From Perkinsus chesapeaki (taxonomy: Eukaryota > Perkinsozoa > Perkinsida > Perkinsidae): a stretch of DNA of 64,000 bases. Below the pieces are notes generated by a model that had not been told where the DNA came from, made no database searches, and saw only the letters and a list, made by a program, of their open reading frames with translations. Both the position numbers and the translations under genes were made by a program. The stretch is taken from assembly GCA_013115145.1 (NCBI GenBank), contig JAAPAO010000112.1, positions 1 to 64,000 of the forward strand, written 5' to 3'. This document shows positions 1-10,689 of the stretch, one piece after another. Each line of letters opens with the position of its first letter. Within the stretch, counting starts at the first letter, position 1.

Positions 1-3000
1 CCATTTTCATCCTCAGACTCGATCTACATCACATTCAGATCGGCGCTGGACAATTTTTTTGACCAGACTGTATTGACTAATAATAATAAATAATTAATAG
101 GTTACATTAGAGATTGTTAAATACTTTCAAGGAAGGTTTGTATCATCAGATGAACATATGAAGGATAAAGGAGGTAAATAATATATAAGTATGTATATTA
201 TTATGTGTATTATAGGTCATAGAACAGCAACATCTAATAGTTCAACATTAATAGAAGAATTAGGATCAGTAACCCATTTATTTAGTGATAAGACTGGTAC
301 ATTAACTGAGAACCTGATGATATTTACAAGTAGTAGTAGCCTATATAGAAGGAAAGGGATATGATGATACTAATAATAATAGGTGCTTATATCATGGGTA
401 ATGGTGGTGCAGATTCATTATTATTAAATAAGTATCATACTAATGGTTAATAATATTGTTATAAAATTGTTATAATAATCGTTTATTAGATCCTAACCCT
501 GATAAACATGTTAGTGCTGAATTCGATACTGATACCTTTAAAAAGGCTGTTATGAAGTAATACTGCGGCCGGTATATTATGTATATATACATTATGATAT
601 TAGTAATAACAAGGAGGATAAGGAAGATGGTATATTGTTATTACTTGGTTTATGTCTATGCCATTCAGTACTTATTAAAGATACATCATCATCCACAATA
701 ACAAGCTCTACTACTACTATAGGATCTGAATCATTGTAATAATATAGTAATACTACTATATTATTATTATCAGGTATGATGCATCATCACCAGATGAATT
801 AGCTCTAGTGGCTGGTGCACGACATTTAGGATTTGAGTTCATATCTAGGCCTACTCCAGATACGATAAGGATTAAATTAACAAATGAATTCGCTAAAGAG
901 GTAGTACTTATTATTAATGACAGTAATAATAGTATTATAAAAGGTTATTAATATTAATGATGATATTATTGATGTTGAACTATTAGAGGTTCTAGAGTTT
1001 GATAATGATCGTAAAAGGATGAGTGTATTAATAAAGATACTTACTCATAATAAGTAGTAACTCATTATTTATTAATAGCATATTTCATAATTCATATCAG
1101 GTATGGTAGTATATCACACCCATTAGATGGTAGGACATTATTACTCATTAAAGGTGCTGATTCTAGTATGATAGAGGTATCTGAAGGTAAAGAAGGAGGT
1201 AGTAGAATAAGGGTTATATAATAGCAGGTAGCAGTAAAGTAGTTAGTATCTTATTATTATTAGGTAGCAATGATGAATTAGAAGGTGTATTAGATGTGTT
1301 AGCAGCTGATGGTTTAAGGACTTTAGTTTATGGTATTAGAGATTTAACTAATGATAATATATTTATAGAGGGATGGAGAAAAGATTATAATAATATAAGG
1401 GGAATGATAGGAGGAAATGATAAAGATAAAGCATTAAGGGAATGTATTAATAATATAGAAAGGGATATACATATAGTAGGATGTACTGGTATAGAAGATA
1501 AATTACAGGTAGGGATATATAGGGATATATATTAATAATAATAATTATTATTAGGATTATGTATCTGAAACTATATCAGATCTACAAGAGGCTGGTATTA
1601 AAATATGGGTATTAACTGGTGATAAAATAGAGACTGCTATTAATATAGCGTAATAATGTATATATTAATAATAAATAATAGTAGTAAGGTTAGGTATAGT
1701 AGTAAACTATTATATGATACTGTATTAAACGAGGTTATTACAACAACTAATATTAATAGTATTGATAAAACATTAAATAGATTATCATCATTTATAAGAC
1801 GTATTAATAATGGTACTTGTACTGCTATATATAATAAAGGAAGGTAATATAGTATATACTGTACTATGTTATATAATAATAGATCATCCATGGCAACACT
1901 TGATTGGGATGATTTAGCAGAAGTAAAGCTAGCCAAACAAGGGTTATTATCTTCAGTATCATCCATTGATAATACCAGTCAAGTCACTCCCGTAATAATA
2001 TATATATTATATCATTACCAATCATATCATAGACTATATCATCATTAAATAGTGTTGATAAAGAGAAGGTTGATGATGAGGAGACTGGTAGAAGTGTGAT
2101 GAGGTCATGGTCATGTTATTATTCATCATCAACCCCTATTATTAAATGTACATCCGTAGCTATAACTATATCGGGTGAAAGTCTAGCTATTGTACTTAAA
2201 GATAAGTAAGGTAAGATAATAATATATAGTTATATATGACAATATCAGATCACTTCGGAAAAAGTTCTTTAAATTTGCATTAACACATTGTATTACTATA
2301 ATAGCATGTCGTGTATCACCAAGACAGAAGGCTCAAGTAGTAAGGTAGTAATATAATTAATATAGGGTATATATTAATAAGGAGTATTTAGATGGAGTAG
2401 TAGTTATCTACCATATAATACTATGTTAGCTATTGGTGATGGTGCTAATGATGTTGGTATGATAGTAGCTGCTGATGTTGGTGTAATAATATAATGTATA
2501 TTAATGTTGTATACATAATAATTATTAGGTTGGTATAAATGGTAAAGAAGGTGCTCAAGCATCACGATCAGCCGATTACGCTATACCACAATTTCATTAT
2601 CTACGTCGTTTATTATTCTTACATGGTCGTGAAGCTCTAAGGAAGAATTCTATATTTATATATTATACAGTTTTTAAAAATGTTGCCTTCTCATTACCAG
2701 CATTTATATTAGGATTTATATCACAATTTTCTGGTAGTAGTATATATGATCCTATACTTAAACAAGGTTATAATATAATATTTACATTATTACCAATATT
2801 ATTATATGGTATATTTGATAGACAATTACCAAGTAATATATTATCACAATGCCCTTATCTTTATCTATGGCCTGGTATATCATTCAAGAATATATATCGT
2901 AATAAAATACTATCTACACGCATTAAATTCTCACCAAGTAACTTATATGGTAATAAACAATTATTAATATGGTTAATAGCAGCAGCATGGGTCAGTATAT

Positions 3001-4217
3001 TATCAATTATACCATCAATAATATATCTATATAATACACCATTACAATCAAATGGTAATTCAACACCATCACTTGATGCAATAGGATCATCAATTATATA
3101 CCTACATATATTAATATTATCTAATGGTATTGTTTATATATTATCTAATATAACTTATTGTTTTACACATATTGCTATAATAGGTGGTATAATAGCATAT
3201 ATTATATCATATCTAATATTAATAGTAATATAGTAATAAACAATATTTATATAATAATAATATTATTAGGTATCATCACCTTATATAGAGGATGATGATG
3301 ATGAAAGCAGTTTATTATCATCCATGATAATATCTAGTAGTACTGTAGCATGCTTACTATTTGGTATAGGTAACTAATAACAGTAACTGCTGCTGCTGTA
3401 TGGTATTGTTATTAGGTATAGCATTCTTACCCTTTATAATGTACAGTCATTACGGATCATTATTTAAACCAGGTAATGCACGATTAGTGAGAGAGAGGAT
3501 ATCATTAGGGGTAAGTAGTAGTAGTGGTATAATAATATACTCATATCATAACAGCTACCTGTACACCTATCTGATATGTCATCATATACAATTATAGAAG
3601 AAGAAGAGCAAGAAGATGGTGATAAGCTACATCATAATATTATAGGGCAAGAACAAGAAGAGCAGCTACCACAGTGGGGTAGTGGTACTGCTGATGGTGG
3701 TGGTGATGGTGATGGTTATATAATAGAATCATTACCACCACGACCACCTATTATGAAGACAGGACATGGTAAATATAATACAATAGGTGGTGATGGTGAT
3801 GGATTGGTTATGGGACTGGGACGGCATGGTAGATTACCAAGTAGGTTGTTAATAGATAGTGATAATATAACAACAACTATGCCTGGCGGAGGGGCAGTGA
3901 TATCATCACTAAAGGGGTTTGGTTTTGATGAGGTATCTAGAGTTGATAGAATTGGAAAGTAATATAAAGAATGGTTATCATAACTTGTTGTTGTTTTTAT
4001 TGTTATCAGATATAGATCATCCATAGATATACCGTTACAAGACTATATAGAGAATAGTACAGATGAGGTGGTGGCCCCCATTGCTGAAGGTAGAGCTATG
4101 ACAGTAGATGTAGATGCTACATCTATGGAACGGTTAAGACATGATAGAAATTGGTATACAAGAAGGAGTATAGGCTCATCATCATCATCAAATAGTAATA
4201 GCAACAGCAGCAAGTGA
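1..4217 (+). CDS. P4-type ATPase, phospholipid flippase (5' end missing)
   Basis: This is the C-terminal two thirds of a P4-ATPase, which moves aminophospholipids across membranes. Joining exons across short introns gives, in order: the end of TM4 ([10 protein letters not shown], near 101), the phosphorylation site DKTGTLTEN (near 283), the nucleotide-binding motifs SPDELALV (near 788) and KGADSSM (near 1153), the hinge motif [13 protein letters not shown] (near 1612), and GDGANDVGM (near 2435). A long exon from about 2529 carries the C-terminal transmembrane helices. The last exons encode an acidic, Gly/Asp-rich cytoplasmic tail ending in a Ser/Asn run at 4217. The in-frame TAA/TAG codons lie inside short introns such as 3225-3269, so the gene is not broken. 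The first 100 nt could not be placed. The family is certain; the lipid substrate cannot be told. Confidence 0.93.
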
Positions 4218-4238
4218 ATAGCATGTAGCAGTATAAAG

Positions 4239-4314
4239 TAATGTCTCTATTAACCTCATCATTGTGCATGATAATAATATAACAATATTATAACCAAATA
4301 ATGTCTCTATTAAC
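4239..4314. repeat. Direct repeat of 16 nt, spaced 60 nt
   Basis: The 16-nt string taatgtctctattaac occurs at 4239-4254 and again at 4299-4314, exactly 60 nt apart. It lies between the P4-ATPase stop and the start of the next gene. It may be the remnant of a local duplication; no function is evident. Confidence 0.5.
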
Positions 4315-4431
4315 AGCCTTATGCCATCATTTGTGTTAATATCAATATTCGCCTCATTATCAGCAGTTATAGGCTTATAATCGCCTTCTACACCTTCTTC
4401 TTGCTGCTGCTGCTGCTGTTCAGTCCCTAAT

Positions 4432-5528
4432 ATGGTATCATCTGCTAGATTCATCATTAATGTGGCATGTTGTTGTTATTATTATATTATAGTAGTGCAT
4501 GGTGCCTCTAAAGTAGCCTTACCTAGAGATGCTGGGCTATATTGTGAATTTGATGATAACAATGCCAGACGGCTTGTTGATAAGGCTAATGCTGTATGTG
4601 CTCTTACAAGGAAGAATTATCTCTCTAAGCTTATTGTAGCTGATGATAAAACTGTATCATATAGATGTACACTAGATCGTAGTGATAGAAGTAGAACGAA
4701 TCTATACATCTGTGGTGATAATCAGTTTACGTTAGATAGGTCTGATAAGGATAAGGTAGTAATATCAAAGGGGGCTAGTACTACTAGAGATGGCGGCCAA
4801 CAAGGCGGAGGCGGTGGTGATGGTAGGGTTACATTAATACCAGTGATGCATGGTAGTAAACATGATTGGATTAAGGAAGTATTTGAGGCATTACCTTTGG
4901 ATGATAATGCACCACAATATGTATCTGTTAATGATGGTATTGTACGTACTGGTGATGTTATTGGTTTTAATGATAATACTGGTATATATGAAGCATCAGG
5001 AGATAAGAAGGATATGATGCTTGGATTTGATAATAGACATGAAGGTGTATTGTTATTTAATAGTAGATTAAGTCAGTTTAATATCCTAACACCAGCTGAT
5101 AAACTACCGTGAGAATTACCTATTATGAATATAATATTATAATAGCAGGTCCGTACCAAGAACCAGCGCCAGTAGTAGTAGCAGCAGCAGTGCTTTACTA
5201 CTACGTGGACAGATGGCATCCAAGGTAGAAGAAGAGGGCAAGCCTATTAGACCTCATAACATGGAACAAGAAGGAAGAGGAGGCCAACCTACTACTGAGG
5301 ATGATGAGGAGACACCATTCTCTAGGGATAATAGCGAAGATGAAGAAAGGGGCAGCATGGATAATGATAATAATGAAGTACTAGATGAAATTAATGAAGG
5401 TCAGTATTATTAGTTATTACTATTAGGATAATATCAAGGGGGGCGACGATAATGATGATGTTGTTGCTGCTGCTGATACAACTGATGAATCTGGCATGGA
5501 TTATGATAGTGGTTACGAAGATGATTAA
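4432..5528 (+). CDS. Putative secreted protein, acidic C-terminus
   Basis: I do not recognise this family. The first exon (226 codons) starts with a hydrophobic stretch of about 25 residues ending near HGAS, which looks like a signal peptide. The body has two LDRSD motifs about 22 residues apart, scattered cysteines and a Gly-rich stretch near residue 125. A GTGAG donor at the end of this exon splices in frame across 42 nt to a second exon at about 5152, encoding a Ser run and a Glu/Asp-rich, low-complexity region. A third exon from about 5427 in phase 0 gives an Asp-rich tail ending at 5528; its donor is uncertain, and the protein may instead end at 5413. It is followed by two more secreted or membrane proteins in the same direction. 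Confidence 0.7.
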
Positions 5529-5924
5529 ATAGAAGGTAATATATTCATATTTATAATAATAATGTATTACTGTCAGGTATTATTATGAATAACTTGTTAT
5601 TGATTATATCTACCAAACATATTTATTAATAGATTTATAAAGAATAATTATTAATAAAGTATTTATCATATTGTTCATACTAAACAACTGTTTAGTATAC
5701 CCATTTAAATAACATGTGTAGAAGAAGATGAATGAAATGATGTCACAACCACAACAACAAAAAGCAGTTAGTGTTTTAGTACTTTAATCATCCACCACCA
5801 TCACGAAGTTGTAAAGATACTGTATGGCTACAGATGATGATGATGGTGAGGCAAATGATATCGATTAATCGGGCTAGCGCGTATTTCATTTCCACCATCA
5901 CCGTCTGTTTGGGGGTGGGGGGAT
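5529..5924. other. Intergenic, AT-rich
   Basis: About 400 nt between two plus-strand genes. It holds no sustained reading frame and no recognisable RNA gene. It ends with a G-run just before the next start codon. Confidence 0.5.
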
Positions 5925-6959
5925 ATGAACTGCTGCTGCTGCTGTCATGATGATGGGATATGCTCTGAGCAGTTGAATGGCAGTGTATTGTTGTTGCAGT
6001 TTTTGGTAGTTGTTGTGGTATATATACTTATTGTCATAATGAATGATGACTTACTGCAATTTACTGCTACTAGTAATAATAGCACATCAATAGGACAACA
6101 GCAAGAAGAAGAACATAGTACACCAATAGTAACATCATCATCATCAGTATCTAATCCATCATCTAATGTATGGATGTAATAATATTATAATATTAATATA
6201 TATTATAGGTTACACCAATGTCAACTACAGCTGTACCTCCTCCTCCACCACCACCAGTAGTTAATGATGATGATAGTCAACAGCCGCAAGATGTCGCTGC
6301 CCCAGTAGATAGTGTTATAGTAGAGGAGGAGACTGCAACTAGAGCTGTTACTGTTGTAAATAAGGATAGGGTAGTAATGAGGGTATAGGGGGTAGGTATT
6401 ATGGGTATTATTGGAGTTGTGGTTATTTAGTCGTCATCTGTTGATAGCTATATGGAAATGTCTAGGGCTGAAAATGATAAAAAGGCAGAGATAAGAGAAC
6501 AAGCACAGAAGGATATTAAGTAATAGTAATAAGGTATAATATTATATAGTAATATTATAATAGGGATTTCTATGCTAATAGAGCGGTAAAAATAGAAGAA
6601 AATAAACAAGTACAAATTGAGGATGAAAAGGAATTTATTAACAAGGCACATAAGTTAGATGACCCTACTGCTACTACTAAGTAATAATAATGTGTATTAT
6701 TGGTATATAGTATTATTAATGCAGTCCATGGACTGTAGTAGCTAATCATATTAACTTTTATAAAGATAATACTACAGCAACAACAACAGCAGCAGTGGCC
6801 GGGGGGGCTAATGATAAAACAACAGTAAGCACTAGCACAGGGCATAAGGATATGACTACACAGAAGGACGGTGGAAATCAAATGAGGATGAAACAATTAT
6901 TACAAGATTTAAGGAAGAATGGTATGATGAAGAAGGTTACTACTGCTGGTGGAGCATAG
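5925..6959 (+). CDS. Putative membrane-anchored or secreted low-complexity protein
   Basis: I do not recognise this family. Exon 1 (5925 to about 6169) begins with a Cys run and a hydrophobic segment (LLLQFLVVVVVYILIVIM) that could be a signal anchor; a second Met directly after it could be the true start if the anchor is not real. Four short introns join in frame to exons encoding a Pro run (seven prolines near 6237), an acidic stretch, a Lys/Glu-rich charged region and a Thr/Ala-rich part, ending GGA-stop at 6959. The charged middle could form a short coiled coil. Splice phases agree at each junction, which supports one gene. Confidence 0.6.
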
Positions 6960-7441
6960 ATGGCTTATTGTTGTTGTTGTGTTAATAATACTATTATTAA
7001 CAAGTGTGATGATGCGTATCTAGTTACTATCGTACTTGTTGTTTAGTTAGTATAAACAATATTAAAGCAGTATTAAAGCAGATGATGGATACATTGACAG
7101 TATCATGATACCATATAAAATAATAAATACCGTATTGGCAATACCGACTTTCAGTATATTGATGTGATAAACTGAAGTCTGAGTAGCAGCAACAGCAGTA
7201 TGAGCATGAAGTTGTACATGATAGTGTCGTCTGTTGTATATTTTATCATATTTTTCATCATAAAGGGGACATGTGACACAATAATTGGCTAAGTATCATT
7301 ATCATCATAAGCTCAAGTAAATGGGACCTATGCTGTGATGCTTGCCAATTAAGGTAGCTTCCAGAACCTTCACTAGCTACTCCTTCAGGCTTACCGCTCC
7401 GATATTGTTTTATTGTTTAATCAGTATCATCCTATTTATAA
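6960..7441. other. Intergenic
   Basis: About 480 nt of AT-rich sequence between two plus-strand genes for secreted proteins. I see no gene and no RNA structure I can name. It contains a copy of the string aataccgtatt near 7126, the reverse complement of a motif that recurs in introns elsewhere in the window. Confidence 0.45.
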
Positions 7442-9199
7442 ATGGTTGTTGTTGTAATCCCTATCCTATCCCTATTACTATCATCTACTATAGCATATGC
7501 TACTCTTACCTCTAGTAGTGCTAGAATGCTGCTTACTACTACTAGGTTCTGTAATAATGATTTAATGGGTAGTAATGCTCATGCCGTCCCGTGTGGTGTA
7601 TCAGCAGCTGCTGGTACTGAAGGTCTAACGTTACCAGGTATGGATGATGGTTATATTACTACTCGTGAAGATGTTATTATAGCCAATGATGGTCAAGTAA
7701 CAGTTAAAGCATTACCTAATCATCCTTATCAATATTTTATGGATATACAAACTCCTAATCATTTAAGAGTTAAACAATTATTCATGAATGAAGCCTTTGT
7801 ATTAAAGGATGATTATATTGATGATGATACTGTTGGTGTTGATACATCATCAATAGGTAGTAATACTATGGAAGATGATGGTTGGGTTCATGTAGGTATT
7901 GTTGATGGTATTGGTGATAAATATAATAAAGTTAATAAATGGGTTAAGAAAGGTGTTGAAGGGGTTGATCCTTCTAGTGGTATGAACTATACAGCTTTAT
8001 ATATGACTGGTATTGCACCAGATACCTGGACACTTTATGAAGCTGATGATACACCTTTAGTAATGGTTGTTAGTAATAGTTTTAAGAATGATAGAGTATT
8101 CCAATTATCTACATTCACACACTTTACTAAACTACAAAATGGTATAACTGTTGATGAGGCTGAAAGTACCATGGACTCAATTTATCATGTAAAACAACAA
8201 CAACATCGTAAGCTACAACCTAATGATGATAGTAGTTCCATCACACCTCCTCCTACAGTAGATGTTGATATGATATCATCAGACTATCTACCGGAGGCAT
8301 CTCGTGCTTACTTTCAGACTGTTGATTCTAATGATATTGATTGGATGACAATGCCCTATCATGATAATAGTAACCTTCGTCGTCAATCTTCTTCTTCTTC
8401 CTCCACCTTTGAGGGTATTGATTATTTTACTATTCCTAAAGGTTCTGCGGCTGATATATATTTCCATGCCAACACTAGAACCTCCTCCTCCCTAGTAGCT
8501 GCTGTTGTTGATAGTACTAATAAGCAACCACAGTTCCAATGGGAGTATCCTACTACTTGTATGGGTAATATAAATGATAAATATTGTTTACATGCTGATG
8601 CTAATGCAACTACTGAATATATGTCAGTTGATGGTGGTGTTATATTTAGAGACCCTAAGATACCATCATATCAATCACATTTGGATATAGGTGTTGTAAT
8701 GAGTGGTCAAAAAGATCCTATAGTAATTGATTTACATGCTCAGGCTGATGGTTGTGCTGATGTATTCCAATATGGGGCTTCGGATGACGATGATGTTAAG
8801 ATTATTATTAATCTATGTATGTCGGGTAACTTTGAAGGTGATTCACTTATTAAATCGGATAATAGAACCTTCGAAGCTGATATCGATGCCAAGGCTACAT
8901 TCTCATTTGCTATACCACATTTTACTACAATAACAACCCCTATATCATCTACTATAGCATGTACTGCTGGACCTAATTATGATATAGGTGTTCTTGGTAA
9001 CCTTGGTACTGGTGTTGATCTTAAATTTACAGGTGGTGGTATTATGTTAGATCTTAAGGGAAGTACTGTTGATAACCTTCCTAAGAAATGGCAGTTTAAT
9101 TCTGGTGTAACTGTTGATGGATGGGTTAGTGTTCTAGCCTATAAACATAAATGGTCACATCGTTGGGTAATGTGGCAGACCGGACCTGAGAATATGTAA
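7442..9199 (+). CDS. Large secreted protein of unknown function, single exon
   Basis: An uninterrupted frame of 585 codons, unusual here because nearly all neighbours have many introns. The N-terminus ([20 protein letters not shown]) is a clear signal peptide, with cleavage likely after AYA. I see no other transmembrane helix, so the protein is probably secreted or kept in a vesicle. The body is Asp/Ser/Thr-rich with several possible N-glycosylation sites, a Gln/His-rich patch near residue 255 and a Ser run near residue 318. Tryptophans and cysteines cluster in the last 200 residues, suggesting a folded C-terminal domain. I recognise no family. It is the third gene in a row encoding a secreted or membrane protein. 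Confidence 0.85.
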   Translation: MVVVVIPILSLLLSSTIAYATLTSSSARMLLTTTRFCNNDLMGSNAHAVPCGVSAAAGTEGLTLPGMDDGYITTREDVIIANDGQVTVKALPNHPYQYFMDIQTPNHLRVKQLFMNEAFVLKDDYIDDDTVGVDTSSIGSNTMEDDGWVHVGIVDGIGDKYNKVNKWVKKGVEGVDPSSGMNYTALYMTGIAPDTWTLYEADDTPLVMVVSNSFKNDRVFQLSTFTHFTKLQNGITVDEAESTMDSIYHVKQQQHRKLQPNDDSSSITPPPTVDVDMISSDYLPEASRAYFQTVDSNDIDWMTMPYHDNSNLRRQSSSSSSTFEGIDYFTIPKGSAADIYFHANTRTSSSLVAAVVDSTNKQPQFQWEYPTTCMGNINDKYCLHADANATTEYMSVDGGVIFRDPKIPSYQSHLDIGVVMSGQKDPIVIDLHAQADGCADVFQYGASDDDDVKIIINLCMSGNFEGDSLIKSDNRTFEADIDAKATFSFAIPHFTTITTPISSTIACTAGPNYDIGVLGNLGTGVDLKFTGGGIMLDLKGSTVDNLPKKWQFNSGVTVDGWVSVLAYKHKWSHRWVMWQTGPENM

Positions 9200-9685
9200 T
9201 TTATATTACAAATCATAATAATAATACTAGATGCTCTTCTTTAGTATTTATCTATTCGTTATTGTTGGCTTTAAAGTCACTTTGCTCCTCCTATTTTGGT
9301 CCCTTATTTGGACCTTATATGTTTTATCTTCGTCTATAGAAGATTCCCATCCCTTTTCCCCATACCTCATTCCTTATCTACTATTTATATTGTGTTGTTT
9401 GTTAAGTTAGTAATACTAATAACACCATCACTTATATACATATAGATAACAGCAATAACAACATCATTGACATGACAACAACCATATAACAACATCTATT
9501 ATTATCAAATTATCCTCTATCATTCCTGAAATGTATTATAATGATACCATGCAGCAGCAGCAGCACAAGCTACTAGCTTACATCAAGTGTTCCTCCTCTT
9601 CCTCCTCCGCCTCATTATCCTGGTTTTTAGTAGTACCACCAATAAAGGTTATTACCGTAGATGCGGCAAGTAGGACGAATAATAT
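9200..9685. other. Intergenic between convergent genes
   Basis: This stretch separates the 3' ends of the secreted-protein gene (plus) and the tetraspanin-like gene (minus). It holds AT-rich sequence and a short CAG run near 9551. I see no gene in it. Confidence 0.5.
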
Positions 9686-10544
9686 CTAAACATAAGAACA
9701 GCCGTAGTAGGGATAGGTTATTAATAATGTTGTTGTTGTTGTTACCCATGATGCTGCACAGAACCATTGAACCATTTCCCCTATCTCCCAGCTTAATTGA
9801 GCATTCAGTCTGCACCATAGTCCATCCTAAAATATATAGTGCTATTGTAGTTGTTATTAATAGTAGTAGTAGATTACTCCTTGATCAAAGAATGGAGTAT
9901 CAGACATACAATATTCCCATTCTTCAAGCTGTTGAGCTGTCTCTGGTTCCCTAGCTAATCGTATCATCTCACGAAATGTCTAATAATATTACATAACCAC
10001 CCCCATCAACAGCAATGCCACCACTTACCTGGAATTCATCACAATATGGTCTAATAAACATCTTAGTAGCCTTCTCATATCCACCACCACGGCATTCACC
10101 TTTATTATAGCTTACGGCAAATGATTTAAATAAATCATCAACAAGTTGTTGAGCATAACGATCTCTAGATGGTACTAGAGTTATCTCAGCACGATCAAGT
10201 CTAAGCTTATAAAAGGTAATAGATAAATGACATAGGCTAATAGCAATACCCAACCACCATACAGTCATAACAGCAGATAAACCACCATTAATAAAGCGTA
10301 GGGGGCCAACATCTTTATTCATAGCAGCAAATGCTATACCAGAGCTACAGACCATAAGGGCTAATACACTGCTAACAATGCCCGAATCAACATGGGCAAT
10401 ACCAAAGAAATCATAATATAAAGGATTATAGCTTATCCAACCAAGAGTAGCCATAAGAGCTATACTAAATAGGATAATTATACCATTAATACCCATTAAT
10501 ATAGGACCAAATACACCATTAAGATAAGGGGCAGATGGGGGCAT
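9686..10544 (-). CDS. Tetraspanin-like four-helix membrane protein
   Basis: Three exons join in frame with introns at 9980-10028 and 9826-9877 (both GT-AG on the minus strand). The protein of about 250 residues has three N-terminal hydrophobic helices (about residues 12-38, 55-75 and 85-110). A loop of about 110 residues with several cysteines follows (GEC, PYC, EYC, LWC), then a fourth helix near the C-terminus (after MVQWFC), ending GCSYV. This 3+1 topology with a large Cys-bearing second loop is that of tetraspanins. The diagnostic CCG motif is not clearly present, so I call it tetraspanin-like only. Tetraspanins organise membrane partners. It is divergent from the kinase gene, with 145 nt between start codons. 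Confidence 0.65.
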
Positions 10545-10689
10545 TGTTTAATATATTAAAACCTGTATAAAAGGCTACGGAAATACCCTAAAAACGGATA
10601 TGGAAATACAACAACAAAATGCGCTGTTAATAAAGCGCACGCCGAAAAATAGAAGAACGCAAAGTCGTGTCACCACTTCTGTGTGTATA
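10545..10689. promoter_or_regulatory. Probable shared promoter of two divergent genes
   Basis: The tetraspanin-like gene (minus) starts at 10544 and the kinase gene (plus) most likely at 10690, leaving 145 nt for both 5' regions. No defined promoter element can be named. A plus-strand frame from 10600 reads into the kinase, so translation could start earlier, in which case the gap is smaller. Confidence 0.35.

Noticed and set aside
1-4217. P4-ATPase frame interrupted by many stop codons, as in a pseudogene or with a reassigned code
   Set aside because: Each interruption is a 35-70 nt segment with GT and AG ends, and the frame resumes with conserved motifs. TAA, TAG and TGA all terminate clear genes in the window, so the code is standard.
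4188-4457. Minus-strand frame with a Gln run, between the flippase and the secreted protein
   Set aside because: It overlaps the ends of two supported plus-strand genes and consists of translated simple repeats.
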